This document shows positions 1 through 11,455 of a stretch of DNA of 26,487 nucleotides, in pieces. A program made the position numbers and the translations under genes. The stretch lies in contig CDMY01000728.1 of assembly GCA_001179505.1 (NCBI GenBank), forward strand, positions 1 to 26,487, read 5' to 3'. Each line of letters starts with the position of its first letter. The stretch's first letter is position 1. Origin of the DNA: Vitrella brassicaformis. Its lineage: Eukaryota; Sar; Vitrellaceae. The notes below the pieces were generated by a model. That model did no database searches and was not told the DNA's origin. It was given only the letters and a program-made list of their open reading frames with translations.

Positions 1-1
1 C

Positions 2-3000
2 AGTGCCGTTGCCGCGGCGGCCCGGCAGTGGTGTGAGGAGCGGCGGGCTGACCCCCTCGAGTGGCTGAAGGAGCTGCTCACGTACCTCTCCATAAACAGA
101 GACCTCAAGAGCAAAGTGTGTGTCGATGGATGGATGGATGGATGGATGGATGGATGTGCACGGCCGTCGCATCGCATTCTGTACAATCGTGTTGTGTATC
201 TTGTGTGTGTTGTGTGTTGTGTGCAGATCCAGCGCGTTGCGGCTGAGGAGATCACGTCTACAGTGCAGTTGGGCGAACTCTTAGGTAGGCATGGCAGAGG
301 ATGTGCAGGCAGGCAGCTAGGCATGCACCAACCATGAGTATCGTTTTCCATGTGTTGCTTGCTTCCTCCCTTCCTTCAGCCGAGGAGGCGCCGGAGGTCT
401 ACCAGCAGGCGTTGGGTGTGCTCAAGGGCGACAGCTATGTCGATACCAGCGGGCTGCTCGCAGAGGCCACCCTGTCGATGGCATACAAATACCAACGTAC
501 GAACGACTCCATAACCACAGACACACACACACGCGCGCACACACACACCCCAGAGTATGTGGGTGTTTGTGCGGTGTGGTGTGTGTGTCTGATCCATCCA
601 TCCATCAGTTGGCGTGGAGGCCGTGCACTGCGCCCTGCGGATCGGTCGACAGGCGCTCCGGCGCGTCCAGGACAACGCTGCCAACTCAAACAAAGTACAC
701 CTTAGTGGGAGGGAAAGCACTGCACCGTCGGGTAGCCAGCCGTGTGTACTGCAGGCGCGATGTGGGTGTTTGGGGCTCATCCGCGGACTGCTCAGGGCTG
801 CGGCCAAGTACGGCCGGACAAGGCCTGGCTGCACCGTCACTCGCCGCACAAAGGAAGACCTGTGTGCATGTCATGTGTGCAGCGAGAGCGAGTTTCGTGT
901 GGGTGAGGCGTATGGGGTTCTGGAGGTGGATCCACCGCAGCTTCGGGATCGCTGGCTCGACGCACTACGTGAGCCAGCAACACCCACTCAAACACCAAAC
1001 ACCAGCCTGACTGACCCATGTCGGCCTGCCTGCCTGCCTGCCTGTCTGCTTGGCTGTTGTGCTGACAGGTCGTTGTGTGGATGGTGGCGAGAGCAGCCTG
1101 GCGTCGCAGCTGGTGGTGGGCATGTACAAAGAGCTCGACGACCGCACACTCAGACAAATCAACACCAATCAGGTCAGTGAGTCAGGGGGCAGGGGGACCA
1201 TCATGTCAATTGGCCGATGCATAACTGGTGCTCCACTACACTGCAGGACCACGTGGCACTGGTGCAGCGCGTTCTCACCACCTACATCGATTTCGAGATC
1301 TCTGTGTGGCAGAGCATCTACGAGCGGGCCAAGACCAATCCTAGCCCCGATCCACTGGGCGACTACGGCCGCTACGAGGCCACCACGGCCCTCTGTCGCC
1401 ACCTGCAGGCCAAGCACTTCGGTGACCAGGAGGATGAGGATGACGGCGATGATGACGGCGAGGGGGAGGGGGAGGGTGGGGGCGAGGAGGCACTCGACCG
1501 CACCGCAGAGCTCTATCGAGACCTCGGCGACACCGATCTAGCGATTGTCGAGGGGATGGATGCGTTGCTCGATGTGAGCGAGGGAAGGAAGCAGGAGCAA
1601 TATGCTAACTGCCAGAAGGTGTTGCTGCTGTGTGTGTATGTGTCACTCCTTTCTCTTCTCTCTCTCTCTCTCTGTGTGTTTGGTTCGTTCCCCAGTGCCG
1701 CCCACGAGATGTGCTGCTGGAGGAGCTGCTCGAAACGGGGCCACCTGCACGTACACACACGCACACACGCACAGACGACAAGCGAGTCGCATTGGTTGGA
1801 TGCCGCACATGTGCGGTTGGTCGGCGTGTGTGTGTGTGTGTGTGTGTGCAGTGGCGGCCACCCTGTTTGAGATCGTGTTGCGTCGCGTGCGTGAGGAGGT
1901 CGTCGAGTTGGATGGCGACGTGTCATCAGAGGAAACCAGGATGCGTCAGAGGGCTATCGCAAAGGTACACACCCCCACAGCCACACACACACACACACAC
2001 GCACACACACAACAGCCCCTCCCTCTCCCCCACCCTGCCAAAAACCATGATGGATGTGCCCGTGTGTAGGAGTTTGGTGTGTGTGTGTCGTCTTGCGGCC
2101 ATGTGTCGGGCCACCTGGGTGGCCTGATGGACGACGATGACGACCAGGAGGACCCTGACACACGACTCAGAGGTGGGTCAGATCGGGCATGACATGGTGG
2201 TGGACTGTCTGTCTGTCCTCTCTCCTTCGTATGAGTGCATTCCCTCCCTCCCTCCCTCTCTCCCTTGTCTGCACATCCTTTCTGCAGGTCGCATTTTGGA
2301 GATGGCCTTCGAACACCTGAGTCCGCTCATCAACGACGAGGGGCGCCCGGAGGGTGAGGGGCCGGCCGGGTGTGTAGGGGACGCTCACACGCACCATGGC
2401 TGCCTGCGTTTGGTTTGCCCAGAGTTGCGTTGGGAGGTCCTCGACTGCGTGCCGGCCGCCCTGAGCCTCTCTGTTCATAATGGGGAGTGGCACCGCGACC
2501 ATCAGGTGACCTGAGCGACAGACGGCACCATCCGCCGCCCGTGTCCGTGTGCGTGTGATCTCTCCCCTTTTGTCTCTCTGCTTGAGTGTCAGAACGCGTC
2601 GCTTGCCCGTGGTGCGGTGGGGCAGATGATGGACCTGGCCGCTGACGCCTGTGATGCCACTGTAGCGAGAGAGGTGAGCTATGCATTGCACCTCGCACCC
2701 GTGCACACCAGGGTGGGTGGGGTGCATAGTGGGTTACACACACCACACTTGCTGTGTGCGTGCAGGAGCCTGGCGCGCCCGAGATGACCCCCTTGTCGCT
2801 CATCGCCCTCCGTGCCCTCAGAAAGCTCGAACGTTAGACAACAACAACAAGTTTGTTCTGAGGCCCATGTCTTGTCTTGTCTTGTCTTGTGTTTTGTGTG
2901 CGCAGCGGCAGTTGTGTTCCACATCGTGGGGCCTCTGGTGGCTCAACAACTCAGCAGTGAGGATCCCTCAACCGTCAAGGCCATACACATAGAGGTCAGC

Positions 3001-5891
3001 CAGCCAGTCGGTCGACCAAACCAACAAGGGGGGCTGGACGACCGAGGGAATACTCTTTCATTCTCACTGCTGTCTGTGTGTCTGTGTGTGCAGATGGCGG
3101 CTGCATATCGCACACGCGCCGACGACTTCGACAGCAACGACCAAGCGGCCTGTCGCGAGGTACGCTCACACACACATCACATCACACCACACCACACCCA
3201 GCCTGACCGCCTTGAGCAGATATCCAGCAAGATCCGTCGTGTGGCCTTCGCGCGCGACCGAGCCGGCGTGTCCACTCGCGCCAAGGCCCTCATCCACCTC
3301 ACCTCGTCAATCGCCATGCTCCCCAACTACGTAGACTCTACACAACACACAAAACCACACACACACACATGCGATCTCTCCCTATGTCTGTGTGTATGGG
3401 TGTGCAGATGCAGCAGGCTGAGAGCCGCAACCTCCTGGCCGCGTGTGTCAAGGAGGCCGAGGCACTGGCCATGGACCGCGCCGTGCTGCTGACGTGCATC
3501 AAGGACGTCATCATGCGGCTGGGTCCGCGGCCGTCGCCAATAAACTCGCCGTCAGAGGAGCTGGACGGCGGGAAGGAGCTCCGGCAGAGCCTCCAGGGGG
3601 TCGTCAGCGAGTGCATGCGGCACCTGGGCAAACACAAACCTGTCGGCGACAAGGCCCTCAAAACTCAGGTACACACACACACACACAGACCGGTGTATGG
3701 CTGTGTGCGTGTGTGTGTGTGGAATTGGCAGCATGCCGCCGTCGATATCATGACCAAGATCGTCGAGGTCAGCATACTACCACAGGACAGAACAAGCAGT
3801 CTCGTGTGGTGTGTGCATATGGTGCCACACGTGTGTATGTGTATGTGTATGTGTATGCGTGTGTGTTTGTCTTTGTTTGTTTGTCAGAAGTGGCCTGCAG
3901 CTCTTGGGCGGGATGGCGTGACGGGCCAGCTGATCGACTACCTCCTCAACGTAGCACTGGTCAGTAACTGCACAGCACACACATCAATCAAGTCTGGATC
4001 CATTCCATCGATCGGTACAGACGGCTGCGGCTCTGTGTGTATGTTTGTGTCTCAGAGTGTGGGTATTGACGTGTCCAAGTGGTTGTGCGGGACGCGCCAG
4101 CTGTCCGAGAGCGCCATCCTCTGCTCAAGGGTCATCATTACCAACGCAGACGCATCGGGCCAGGTGTGTGTGTGTGTGTGTGTGTGCCGGCCACACAAAT
4201 CGCACACGAAATGGTTTAGTCTCTCCACCTACACCGGTCTGTGTGTGTGTGTATGTGCGTGGATGGATGGATGGATGGATGCAGGAGTTGTCTCGTCAGA
4301 TCGTAGAGTCGGCCGTCAAGTTCCTGCCAACCTTCAAGCTCGACCGAGAGGCGGAAAACAACAAGCCGCCACAGCAGCCACTTCCACAGGCACCTGAACC
4401 CGTGTCCTTCACACTCGTCACGCCCTTCATAGCACAGGTGAGCTCACGAACGCCTGTCTCCCTTATCTGCCCATCCATATGTCACGTGCTCTTGTCGTCC
4501 CTCCCTCCCTCCCACCGGCTCATCCCTGGTCCACCAGCACGTCCGTGAGCTGAAGGCCGGGCTGCACTTTTTCTCCCCCGCCAGCGCCTCCTCGACCAAA
4601 CTCATGGACGCCACTATCGACACACTCAAGGTAATGTACCTTTACACAAGAAAGAACTGTGCGCAGGTTGTCATGTGACCGCTCTCTCTCTCTCTCTCTC
4701 TGCGTGTGTGTGTGTGCGCTGGCAGCACTGGCCAGCGGTGGAGGAGCAGCGCCTCGTTGTCGCGACGCCGGTCAGCAGGGGTGGCGCGGCACCGAGGTGT
4801 CTGCTTGGCTGCAACGGGCACTTCTGATCTGTGTGGGTGGGTGCAGATAGAGATTTGGCGTCTGCTGCGGGCCATGGTCGACGAGCTCGTCGGGGGCGGC
4901 AAGAAGGTGAGTCAGTCAGCAGAGCGGCGGGCGACGGACACACCCCAATCCAATGCACTCACTCATCACATCGATTCGATGGGTCAGGTGCCCAACAGTC
5001 ATGCGCTCAAGAGGCTGCATCAGGTGGTGGCGGTGCTGGTGCCACACCTCTCACGAGACGGCCGCTGCCAACTGGGCTACGGCGCCCAACAGACACACAT
5101 ATTGCTACACGTGCGTGCGTGAAGTGATCGTCTAACCCACAGCCACCAGCCCTTCACCCACCCCACACCGGCCCTCACCTCTCTCCCTCTCTCCCTCTCT
5201 CCCTCTCTCCCTCTCTCCCTCTCTCCCTCTCTGTGTGTGTGTGTGTCTGGTTTGTGCTTGTGCAGCTGTGGGATGTGTTGTGGCGAGTTTTCCTGCGCAA
5301 GTGCGACTTGGCCTGGATAGCCGACTTCACCCTCACCAAAGACCTATGCACCGCACTCAAACAACACAACATCGTACGCTGCCACCACCCCTCCCAGCCA
5401 TCCACCCGCTCTTCTCACCCATGTGTGTGTCTGTCTGTCTGTCTGTCTGTCTGTGTGTCTGTCTGTGTGCAGGATGGCCCTGTGTACCGTTCGTGGCGGT
5501 ATCTGGTCCGCGGCATCCACCGACGTGGCCGCGAGCTGGCCCTGCAGCAGAGACAGGCGGAGCAAGACGACGGACACGACAGCAGTGGGCAGGCCAGCAG
5601 CGGACACCCCAGCGGCGGGGCCTGTCCTCCTGCTGCTGCCGCTGCTGCTTTTGCTGCTGCTGGTTTGCCGGGGGCAGCAGCAGCGGTTGCAGAGCTACAT
5701 GCTGCTGCTGCTGCCGGTGGTGGTGGCGGCCCCAGCCAGCTGACGCCGCCCCTGGAGCAGCCTGCTGTGGTTGCCTTTCTGCGGGAGAGCGGCCAGGCCA
5801 TCTGCCAATGCTGGACGAGGTGAGGCGCGGGACGAGGGGGAGAGGCACAAACGGCAAAGAGATCGTGTGCACGCACCTTCATGTCTGTGTA

Positions 5892-5924
<33 letters not shown>

Positions 5925-6447
5925 GTGTTGGTTGCTGACCTCAGTTGTGTGGAGCATGCCAAGCTTGCCCTCGAGATCGGTGAGGAGCATGTTGAGGATG
6001 TGTCGGAGTTGCGCCAGGCAGCCGGCGACAAGGTCGCACAGACCGCCATGGCCTACGAGGAGTTCATGCAGGTCACACAGCCACACACCACACACCACAT
6101 GCCACATCACGTCACACACACATGTGTCTGTGACCTGCAGATGTTTGGTTCGATGCGTGTGGGCGGACCGGAGGGCGAGGAGGGCGACGACAGTGAGGAG
6201 GCTACCACGCTCAGCGACGAGCTGCGGGCAGGTCTGCAGGAGTCGAGCTTCAGCCTGTTTGACGCCGCAAGCGAGTGTGCCGTCCACCACCCTCTCAAGG
6301 CTGCGTCCCTCCACGCCATGGCACTGGCACTCAAGGCCGGCGGCACACACACCGCTGACGCAATCTTCGCACCTGACGTGAGATGGAGGGATGAGTGGAT
6401 GGATGGAGAAGGAGGTCAACGACCGACCCCAATTGTGCGTCTGTCCG

Positions 6448-6478
<31 letters not shown>

Positions 6479-8311
6479 AGGGCCCTGGGGAGAGTCTGCT
6501 GCTGAGCATTAAGCTGGCCCTCACGCCTCTGAGCGAGCTGACGGACGACGATGGCGAAGACGGCGGCCAAGGCGATGGTGAGGCCAACGGCGAGGAGGCG
6601 GAGCATGACGCAGCCGAGGGTGAGGAGGACGAAGACGGCGATGGTGACGAGCAGATGGACGTAGACAAGGGGCGCAAGAGAGACAGAGACCTCGACCAGG
6701 GGGAGGAGGAGGGCGACGAGGGTCCCCAAGCCAAGCGACAGCGGTGAGGACAAACTCAACACAGACAGAGCACACACACACGCACACTCTCTCTCTCTCT
6801 CTCTCGCTCGCGCGCGCGCACACACACTTCTTTGTGGCCTCACTCACTTTGTGCCCATTGGCTCGGTCGGTTCGTGTGTGCGCAGTGTGTGCGGCGGTTT
6901 CTTCTTTGATGATTCTTTCCCGGACGACCTTGGCCTGCCGCAGATGTTCGAGGAGGGGGAGGGGGAGGAGCCCACGGATCCCACAGATGTACACCAGCAG
7001 CCCGAGACCGACCTCCAAGCACCACTAGCCGCCGCACACGCACTCGGTGGGTGAGGTGACTGGCTGATCCATCCATCAAGACACACACACACGCACACAC
7101 ACGCACGCACACACACGCACGCACACACTCCCCCCTCCCCCCCCCCGTGTGTGTGCGTGTGTAGGGGCGTTGGCTGATGTGGCCCCTGTGCAGTTGCGGG
7201 ATGCGCAGCTGAACTACCCGGACACCTTCGACGAGCACTATGTCAACACCATCTTAGACAAGGTATGGGTGGCTGTGTGTACCTAATCTATCCACGTGTA
7301 CTGTGTTGTGCTGTGTTGCGTGATGGTGTAGTTGGACAATTGGGTTGAGATCCTGCGTGACGGCAATAAGCACCAGGGGGACGACGTCAACGAGGTAATG
7401 GAATAAGCGGTGGAGGGGATGTGGTGGCTGGCCGCTGTGTGGTAAGATGTCGTGTGTTGTGTTGTGTTGTGTTGTGTGTCGTGTGTGTCCTCAGTTGGTC
7501 TACACGGTGCTCACCACCCAGTTCGTCCTTACAGAACAGTTCTGGCAAGACAAGTACGCACAGACGCAGCCCTACTCACACACACACACACACACAGACA
7601 GACACACAGGACGGCATCCCTCTCCGTGTTTGCAGAGCGGTGTTTGCCGATGTGGGCAAGGTGCAGGAGCGCTTCTCCTTCTGGCTGACCTACATCATGC
7701 CAACGCTGCTCGACCGCCTCGACTTTGTCCCCCTGCCCGACGACCTCCACCACATGGACATCGACACACCGCCACACACCCATGCCCGCCACCACCGCCC
7801 ACACCACAACGCCATGCGGCCCAGCGAGATGCGGGCCCGCTGCGAGTACGCCGCCCGGCAGGCGCATGAGGTGTGGCTGCGGCTGCTGGGCGACTACCTG
7901 GCCGACTCGACCATTTCGGAGGACGAGCCGGAGGAGCCGGTGGGCTTCTTCAACCTCTACAAATACGCCAACAAGATGCAGGTGGGCCGCAAAAGACGAA
8001 AGAAACGGGTGGCAAAAGGTCAACGTTTGTTAATGTGTCTGTGGGTGGGTGCGTGTGTGTGGCTGCAGCTACTAGGGTATTTGGGTAGTCTGATTGAGCG
8101 TTTTTTGGTGTTGGTGGTCGAGGAGGACGGCCGGCGGGCGGCCGTCAAGCGGCTCAAGGCCATCCAGGAACAGGTACGTGTCTGTGGGCAGGGAGCAGCC
8201 ACTCGTTCGATGGATGTGGGGTGGTGTGATGTGATGTGATGTGATGTGTTGTGGTGTGTTGGTGTGCAGGTGCACCTGCATCCTGGGGAGGCGCCCAGCA
8301 CACCCACATGA
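2..8311 (+). CDS. Large multi-exon HEAT/ARM-like protein, family not recognised (5' end outside window)
   Basis: Thirty-eight exons join in one frame (4806 nt, 1601 aa) and end at TGA 8309-8311. Exons: 2-115, 227-284, 380-496, 609-694, 755-968, 1069-1172, 1247-1618, 1696-1750, 1852-1964, 2070-2172, 2288-2353, 2423-2505, 2593-2673, 2766-2832, 2906-2994, 3094-3159, 3220-3330, 3408-3668, 3732-3767, 3888-3959, 4056-4163, 4285-4437, 4538-4630, 4726-4770, 4847-4906, 4988-5110, 5266-5373, 5473-5819, 5945-6071, 6141-6377, 6481-6743, 6886-7046, 7165-7262, 7332-7394, 7495-7553, 7636-7981, 8069-8173, 8270-8311. All visible introns are GT-AG. The protein is almost wholly helical with leucine/alanine-rich amphipathic stretches, as in HEAT/ARM scaffolds. 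I see no catalytic motif, signal peptide or membrane segment. Exon 7 carries an Asp/Glu/Gly run. Exon 28 has an Ala-rich, Gly-rich low-complexity insert. Exon 31 is very acidic and holds basic clusters (GRKRDRD, AKRQR) that could be nuclear signals. Cohesin, condensin and cap-binding scaffolds were considered from memory, but no signature matched. The least certain exon is 755-968. Function is unknown. Confidence 0.75.
125..156. repeat. (GGAT)n microsatellite in an intron
   Basis: About eight tandem GATG/GGAT units lie inside the first visible intron (116-226) of the left-hand gene. A second GGAT tract lies just before the acceptor at 4284. Confidence 0.9.
1826..1849. repeat. (TG)n tract adjoining a splice acceptor
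   Basis: About twelve TG units lie immediately before the CAG acceptor of the exon starting at 1852. The tract takes the place of a normal polypyrimidine tract. The 5' part of the same intron (1751-1851) is CA-rich. Confidence 0.9.
5180..5231. repeat. Tandem CTCTCC-type repeat in an intron
   Basis: An 8-bp unit (CTCTCCCT) is repeated about six times and then passes into a TG tract before the acceptor at 5265. It is pyrimidine-pure on the transcribed-sense strand and lies within the intron 5111-5265. Confidence 0.9.
5626..5737 (+). repeat. Trinucleotide-rich coding repeat (poly-Ala/Gly insert)
   Basis: GCT/GCC/GCA/GCG triplets encode Ala runs, followed by a Gly run, inside exon 5473-5819 of the HEAT-like gene. 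The two other plus-strand frames read Leu-rich and Cys-rich runs, which give spurious hydrophobic ORFs. The insert is low complexity, so length variation between strains is likely. Confidence 0.8.
5888..5931. repeat. (TG)n microsatellite in an intron
   Basis: TG-dominated tract within the intron 5820-5944. A comparable tract occupies about 6449-6479, just before the acceptor TAG at 6478-6480. Confidence 0.9.
8225..8248. repeat. Short GTGAT pentamer repeat in the last intron
   Basis: Four to five copies of GTGAT lie in the final intron (8174-8269) of the HEAT-like gene, just before the TG-rich acceptor. Confidence 0.8.
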
Positions 8312-8928
8312 GAGACAGAGGGGCAGATACACCGACGTCCTACCCACCCATGTGTAGCTTTAGTGTCGGTTGGGTCGGCTGGTCGGTCGGTCGGTCGGTC
8401 GATGTGAAGTAGATGTGAAGTAGACAGAACTGGGGTGGTGTGTGTGTGTGTGTGCGGGGGGCGGGAGCGGCATAGATAAACCGACCAAGCATCATTCATT
8501 CATCGAATGAGTGAGTGAATTCCGGCATGGTATGGCATGGCATTGTCCACTCATCGTCCATGCATCCATCCATCCAGATCCATCCATCCACCCACGGTCT
8601 CATTGTCTTGACAAACATCAGTCAATCAATCAGCCAGCCAGTGTACAGGCACCACCTGACGTGCAGCGTCGATTGCCTCTGTCTGTTGGAGGCATATGCA
8701 CACGCACACACACCAAGGGAATCATTCTGGTGCGTGCGACATGGTGACACCCCTCCCCTCCCTCCCTCCCCATCCTCCCTGCCTGTACAGAAACTAAGCG
8801 ACCACGCACCTTGGGCAGACAGACAGACAGACAGCGAGCAATTTCCCTCACCCACCACCGCCGCCGCCGTGCCGTTTATACAGTAAACACAGCCGTACGC
8901 CTTGCCGACGGTTTCTTTCCCTCCTGAC
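8312..8928. other. Intergenic region between two convergent genes, rich in simple repeats
   Basis: This stretch lies between the stop of the HEAT-like gene (8311) and the stop of the GH5 gene (8929) and should hold both 3' UTRs. I see no ORF with coding character. It contains (TCGG)n near 8380-8401, a doubled ATGTGAAGTAG, a TG tract near 8440-8453, and CCATCCATCC tracts. Near 8492-8521 an imperfect inverted repeat (CATTCATTCATCGAATGAGTGAG) could form a short stem. No canonical polyadenylation signal stands out. Confidence 0.7.
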
Positions 8929-11367
8929 TCAGACAACTGTCTTTCTCATTTGTGGAGTTATCTCCACCGTCACCACTCTGCCCACCACATCATTATCACC
9001 AATCTCACCACCTGCTAATGTCCTCATGTCAGCGTCGGCCGCCACGACCGACGGCCACAGCAGCCGCCTCCCATAGGTGACGATGGACACCACCAGACGG
9101 CTGAACACCGACAGAGGGGTCGCCCACAAGGCACTAAAGGGCGGAGAGGGGGCGGACACGGAATCCTCCTCTGAGGCTTCTGAGTCTTCTTCCGCCTCTC
9201 TCTGTTGCCGTTGCCGACATTCCCTCTCCCTGTCGCCTGTGTGGGTGGCCAGCCTAATCTCCAGCCTGTTCTTGTCCTCGGCCCTTTCGACCGTGACGCT
9301 CTCGGGCGGTGTGACCCTCACAGTGTAGCCATGTGGGTAGTGGACGCCCTCATTGAGGTACACGACGGTGGGGGCGTGGATGCAGGGGTCGGGCTCGTAG
9401 GTGAGCACGAACAGGCCGGTGGCGGGGTCGAAGGAGGTGCGGTGGAGGGCACCCGCTATGGCCATCGGGTAGGTCCGCGACAGCACACGGACCTTCTCGT
9501 ACTTGAGTTCCCCCGTGTCGACGTCCCAGAAACCTGCACAACAACACAATACAACACACGGACGGACCTTCCTGTGATGTTGGTTTCTGCCACAGGCACC
9601 CCCCCCCCCCTTCACACAGACGTACCTTGGAGGCGGTCTCCGTGGTTTTTGTCGTTGCCGATAGGGAAGGTCTTGAATGCCCACCAGGTCCACGACTGAT
9701 GGTGCACGTCAGCCATGTCAAGCAGCGCCTTGATGGGCTCCAGCTGCTCGGGCACCCCGTCCACCTCACCAAACTCAGTCATGAAACCACCGTAGGCCGC
9801 GCCGCCCGTTTTCTTCTTCTTTCCTTTCCTGTTGGTGGCGCCGTCCAGGCGCCTCAGGTCCCAGAGCGCCATCCGGAACAGCACTGTCAGGGCAAGCCGA
9901 CATAGGAAACGCTGAGACCTGCAGACAGACAATGGACGGATGGATGGATGGATGCATTGGCCAGGCACAATGGAGATGTGTCGCTTTGTGCGTGTGTGTG
10001 TGCGCACCAGCTGATGGGTTTGCCGGCTTCGAAGGGCGAGCAGTAGATGTGGTAGCTGAAGACGCCGCCGGGGTCGTCCGCCCCTAGGTTGAGGGGGTCG
10101 CCTCGCAGGCCGCTCTTGAAGATGCTCGTGAAGGCCTTCTCGAAGAAGATGATGTGGTTCCTGTCCACCTCACGGATGCTGCGCGTCAGACGCTGGTAGA
10201 ACGGACGCAGATTGGCGTAGTCTGAGTGACCCTGCAGGCAGAGCAGACAGACACCACAAGGCTCGTCACGTGCCATTCCATGGAATCTGCGTGTGGCTTG
10301 GTGAGTGCCTCACTCACGGACCTGCACGAGCAGCAGTGTCAGGTTGTTGTAGAAGTCGCCTGTCCACGGCTCGTTCATGAGCTCATACCCCAACACATGA
10401 GGGTTTTCCCGGAACCTGCTGGCCGCGTACCGCCAGACATTCGAGAGGGCCGTCTGCGCCCCCGCCACGTCGTCGTAGAGGGCCTGGAAGCTCTTGCTGA
10501 CGCGCTGGCTGAGGTAGTACTCGACGAAGAACGAGTTGTCGCAGTCGCTGGTGGACGGAGTGCCCTTGTCTGTGTTATTGAACGGCGGGAGGATGGGAGC
10601 GGGGAAGTCGTCCATGTTGGTGTAGACGCCGTGGCGGTCGAACTCCTCCACCCAGAAGGACGGAATGCCCTCGCCGCAGAAGGGCTCGCTGAACAAGTCC
10701 TGGTGCAGATCGAGGATCGTGTAGATGCCTGCAACCAATCAACCAAACAACCAATGCATTGACAGACAACACGTGGGATGCTTGGGGTGGTGGGGCGGTT
10801 TGCGTCACTCGTGGGAATGCTTGTAGGCTGGCTGGCTGACTGACCTCTGCTCGACAGCCTGTCCACGATGCCCTCAATGACCCCAAAGTATGTATGGTTG
10901 AAGCGCCGCCCGTGCGGCTCCATGCCAGGCCACATAAGGCCGAGGCGCACCACGTTGAACCCCCACTCCCTCAGGTGGTCTATGTCCACGTCAGACAGGG
11001 ACCGCCACGGATCAAAAGGGGCGTCAGGGGCGGATGGCGGGTGGAAGGGCGGCGACTTGATGACCACGTTAACGCCGTGGAAGAGCCGCTGGCGGCCGTC
11101 CCGGTCCATAAAGTGGCGGCTGGACGGATCCACGTGAATGAAGCCATCACCCAAACCGACAAGAAGCAGCGTCGGGAGGAGAAGCCGCTGTAGGGGAGGG
11201 ATAAAGGCGGTAGTAGTGGAAGGCTGCTGATGCCGCCGCTGTGGCCGTGGCGCAGTGCGTGGCCTGAGGGGCTCAGCTCCATCGGATGAGCCATATACTG
11301 GATGGCTCGGCTCAGAACGATAATGACATCTTCGCGCAGAGGATTGTTGGCTTTGTCGCGGCTCCAT
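8929..11367 (-). CDS. Endoglycoceramidase-like glycoside hydrolase, family GH5
   Basis: Five exons (transcript order 10845-11367, 10322-10728, 10008-10231, 9626-9918, 8929-9533) encode 683 aa. Family knowledge: endoglycoceramidases cleave the bond between the glycan and ceramide of glycosphingolipids. In the sequence: residues about 93-99 read FHGVNVV, residues about 140-152 read NVVRLGLMWPGME, then LDLHQDLFSEPF, then YELMNEPW with the acid/base Glu at about 294, SYHIYC at about 369-374, and GFMTEFGE with the nucleophile Glu at about 433. SWTWWAFK follows. This order is typical of GH5 endoglycoceramidases. Residues about 55-75 are hydrophobic and could be a signal anchor, preceded by an unusual 50-residue Arg/Ser/Pro-rich N-terminus. 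A KGKKKK insert precedes the nucleophile strand. The C-terminal about 110 residues, including a Glu/Arg-rich stretch, go beyond the usual enzyme length. The exon 2 donor (CAG then GTCCGT) is weak, and the adjacent GTGAGT would break the frame. The gene shares a promoter region with the plus-strand gene starting near 11456. Confidence 0.9.
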
Positions 11368-11455
11368 CTTCTGAAGAGGCGAGCGATGGCTGAGAACGGA
11401 TGCGAGCTAATGGAGCAAATGATGCGTTTCGCGCAGGTTTTGGGATGCGTGTGAG
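11368..11455. promoter_or_regulatory. Short divergent (probably bidirectional) promoter region
   Basis: Only 88 bp separate the start codon of the minus-strand GH5 gene (11365-11367) from the proposed ATG of the plus-strand Tudor/LRR-like gene (11456). With the alternative ATG at 11386 the gap is only 18 bp, which would make the 5' UTRs overlap. No TATA box is evident. The shared control is inferred from spacing alone. Confidence 0.5.

Noticed and set aside
3369-4397. 342-residue plus-strand ORF taken as a single exon
   Set aside because: It includes three TG/CA-rich introns with good GT-AG borders. Only parts of it are exons 3408-3668, 3732-3767, 3888-3959, 4056-4163 and 4285-4397.
609-4906. 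Assignment of the left-hand gene to STAG/SCC3, condensin G or CBP80
   Set aside because: General helical character fits, but remembered signature blocks of these families do not appear in the exons, so no family name is given.
5620-5740. Leu-rich plus-strand frame that looks like a transmembrane helix
   Set aside because: It is a frame-shifted reading of GCT/GCC repeats; the supported frame with matching splice phases reads poly-Ala and poly-Gly.
5415-6734. 439-residue minus-strand ORF, Ser/Pro-rich
   Set aside because: It is the shadow of acidic and Ala-rich exons of the plus-strand gene and runs through TG/CA introns. It has no domain and an improbable composition.
8312-8928. tRNA, snRNA or transposon remnant in the convergent spacer
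   Set aside because: No cloverleaf, Sm-site stem pattern, terminal repeats or transposase-like reading frame could be found; only simple repeats and a weak stem.
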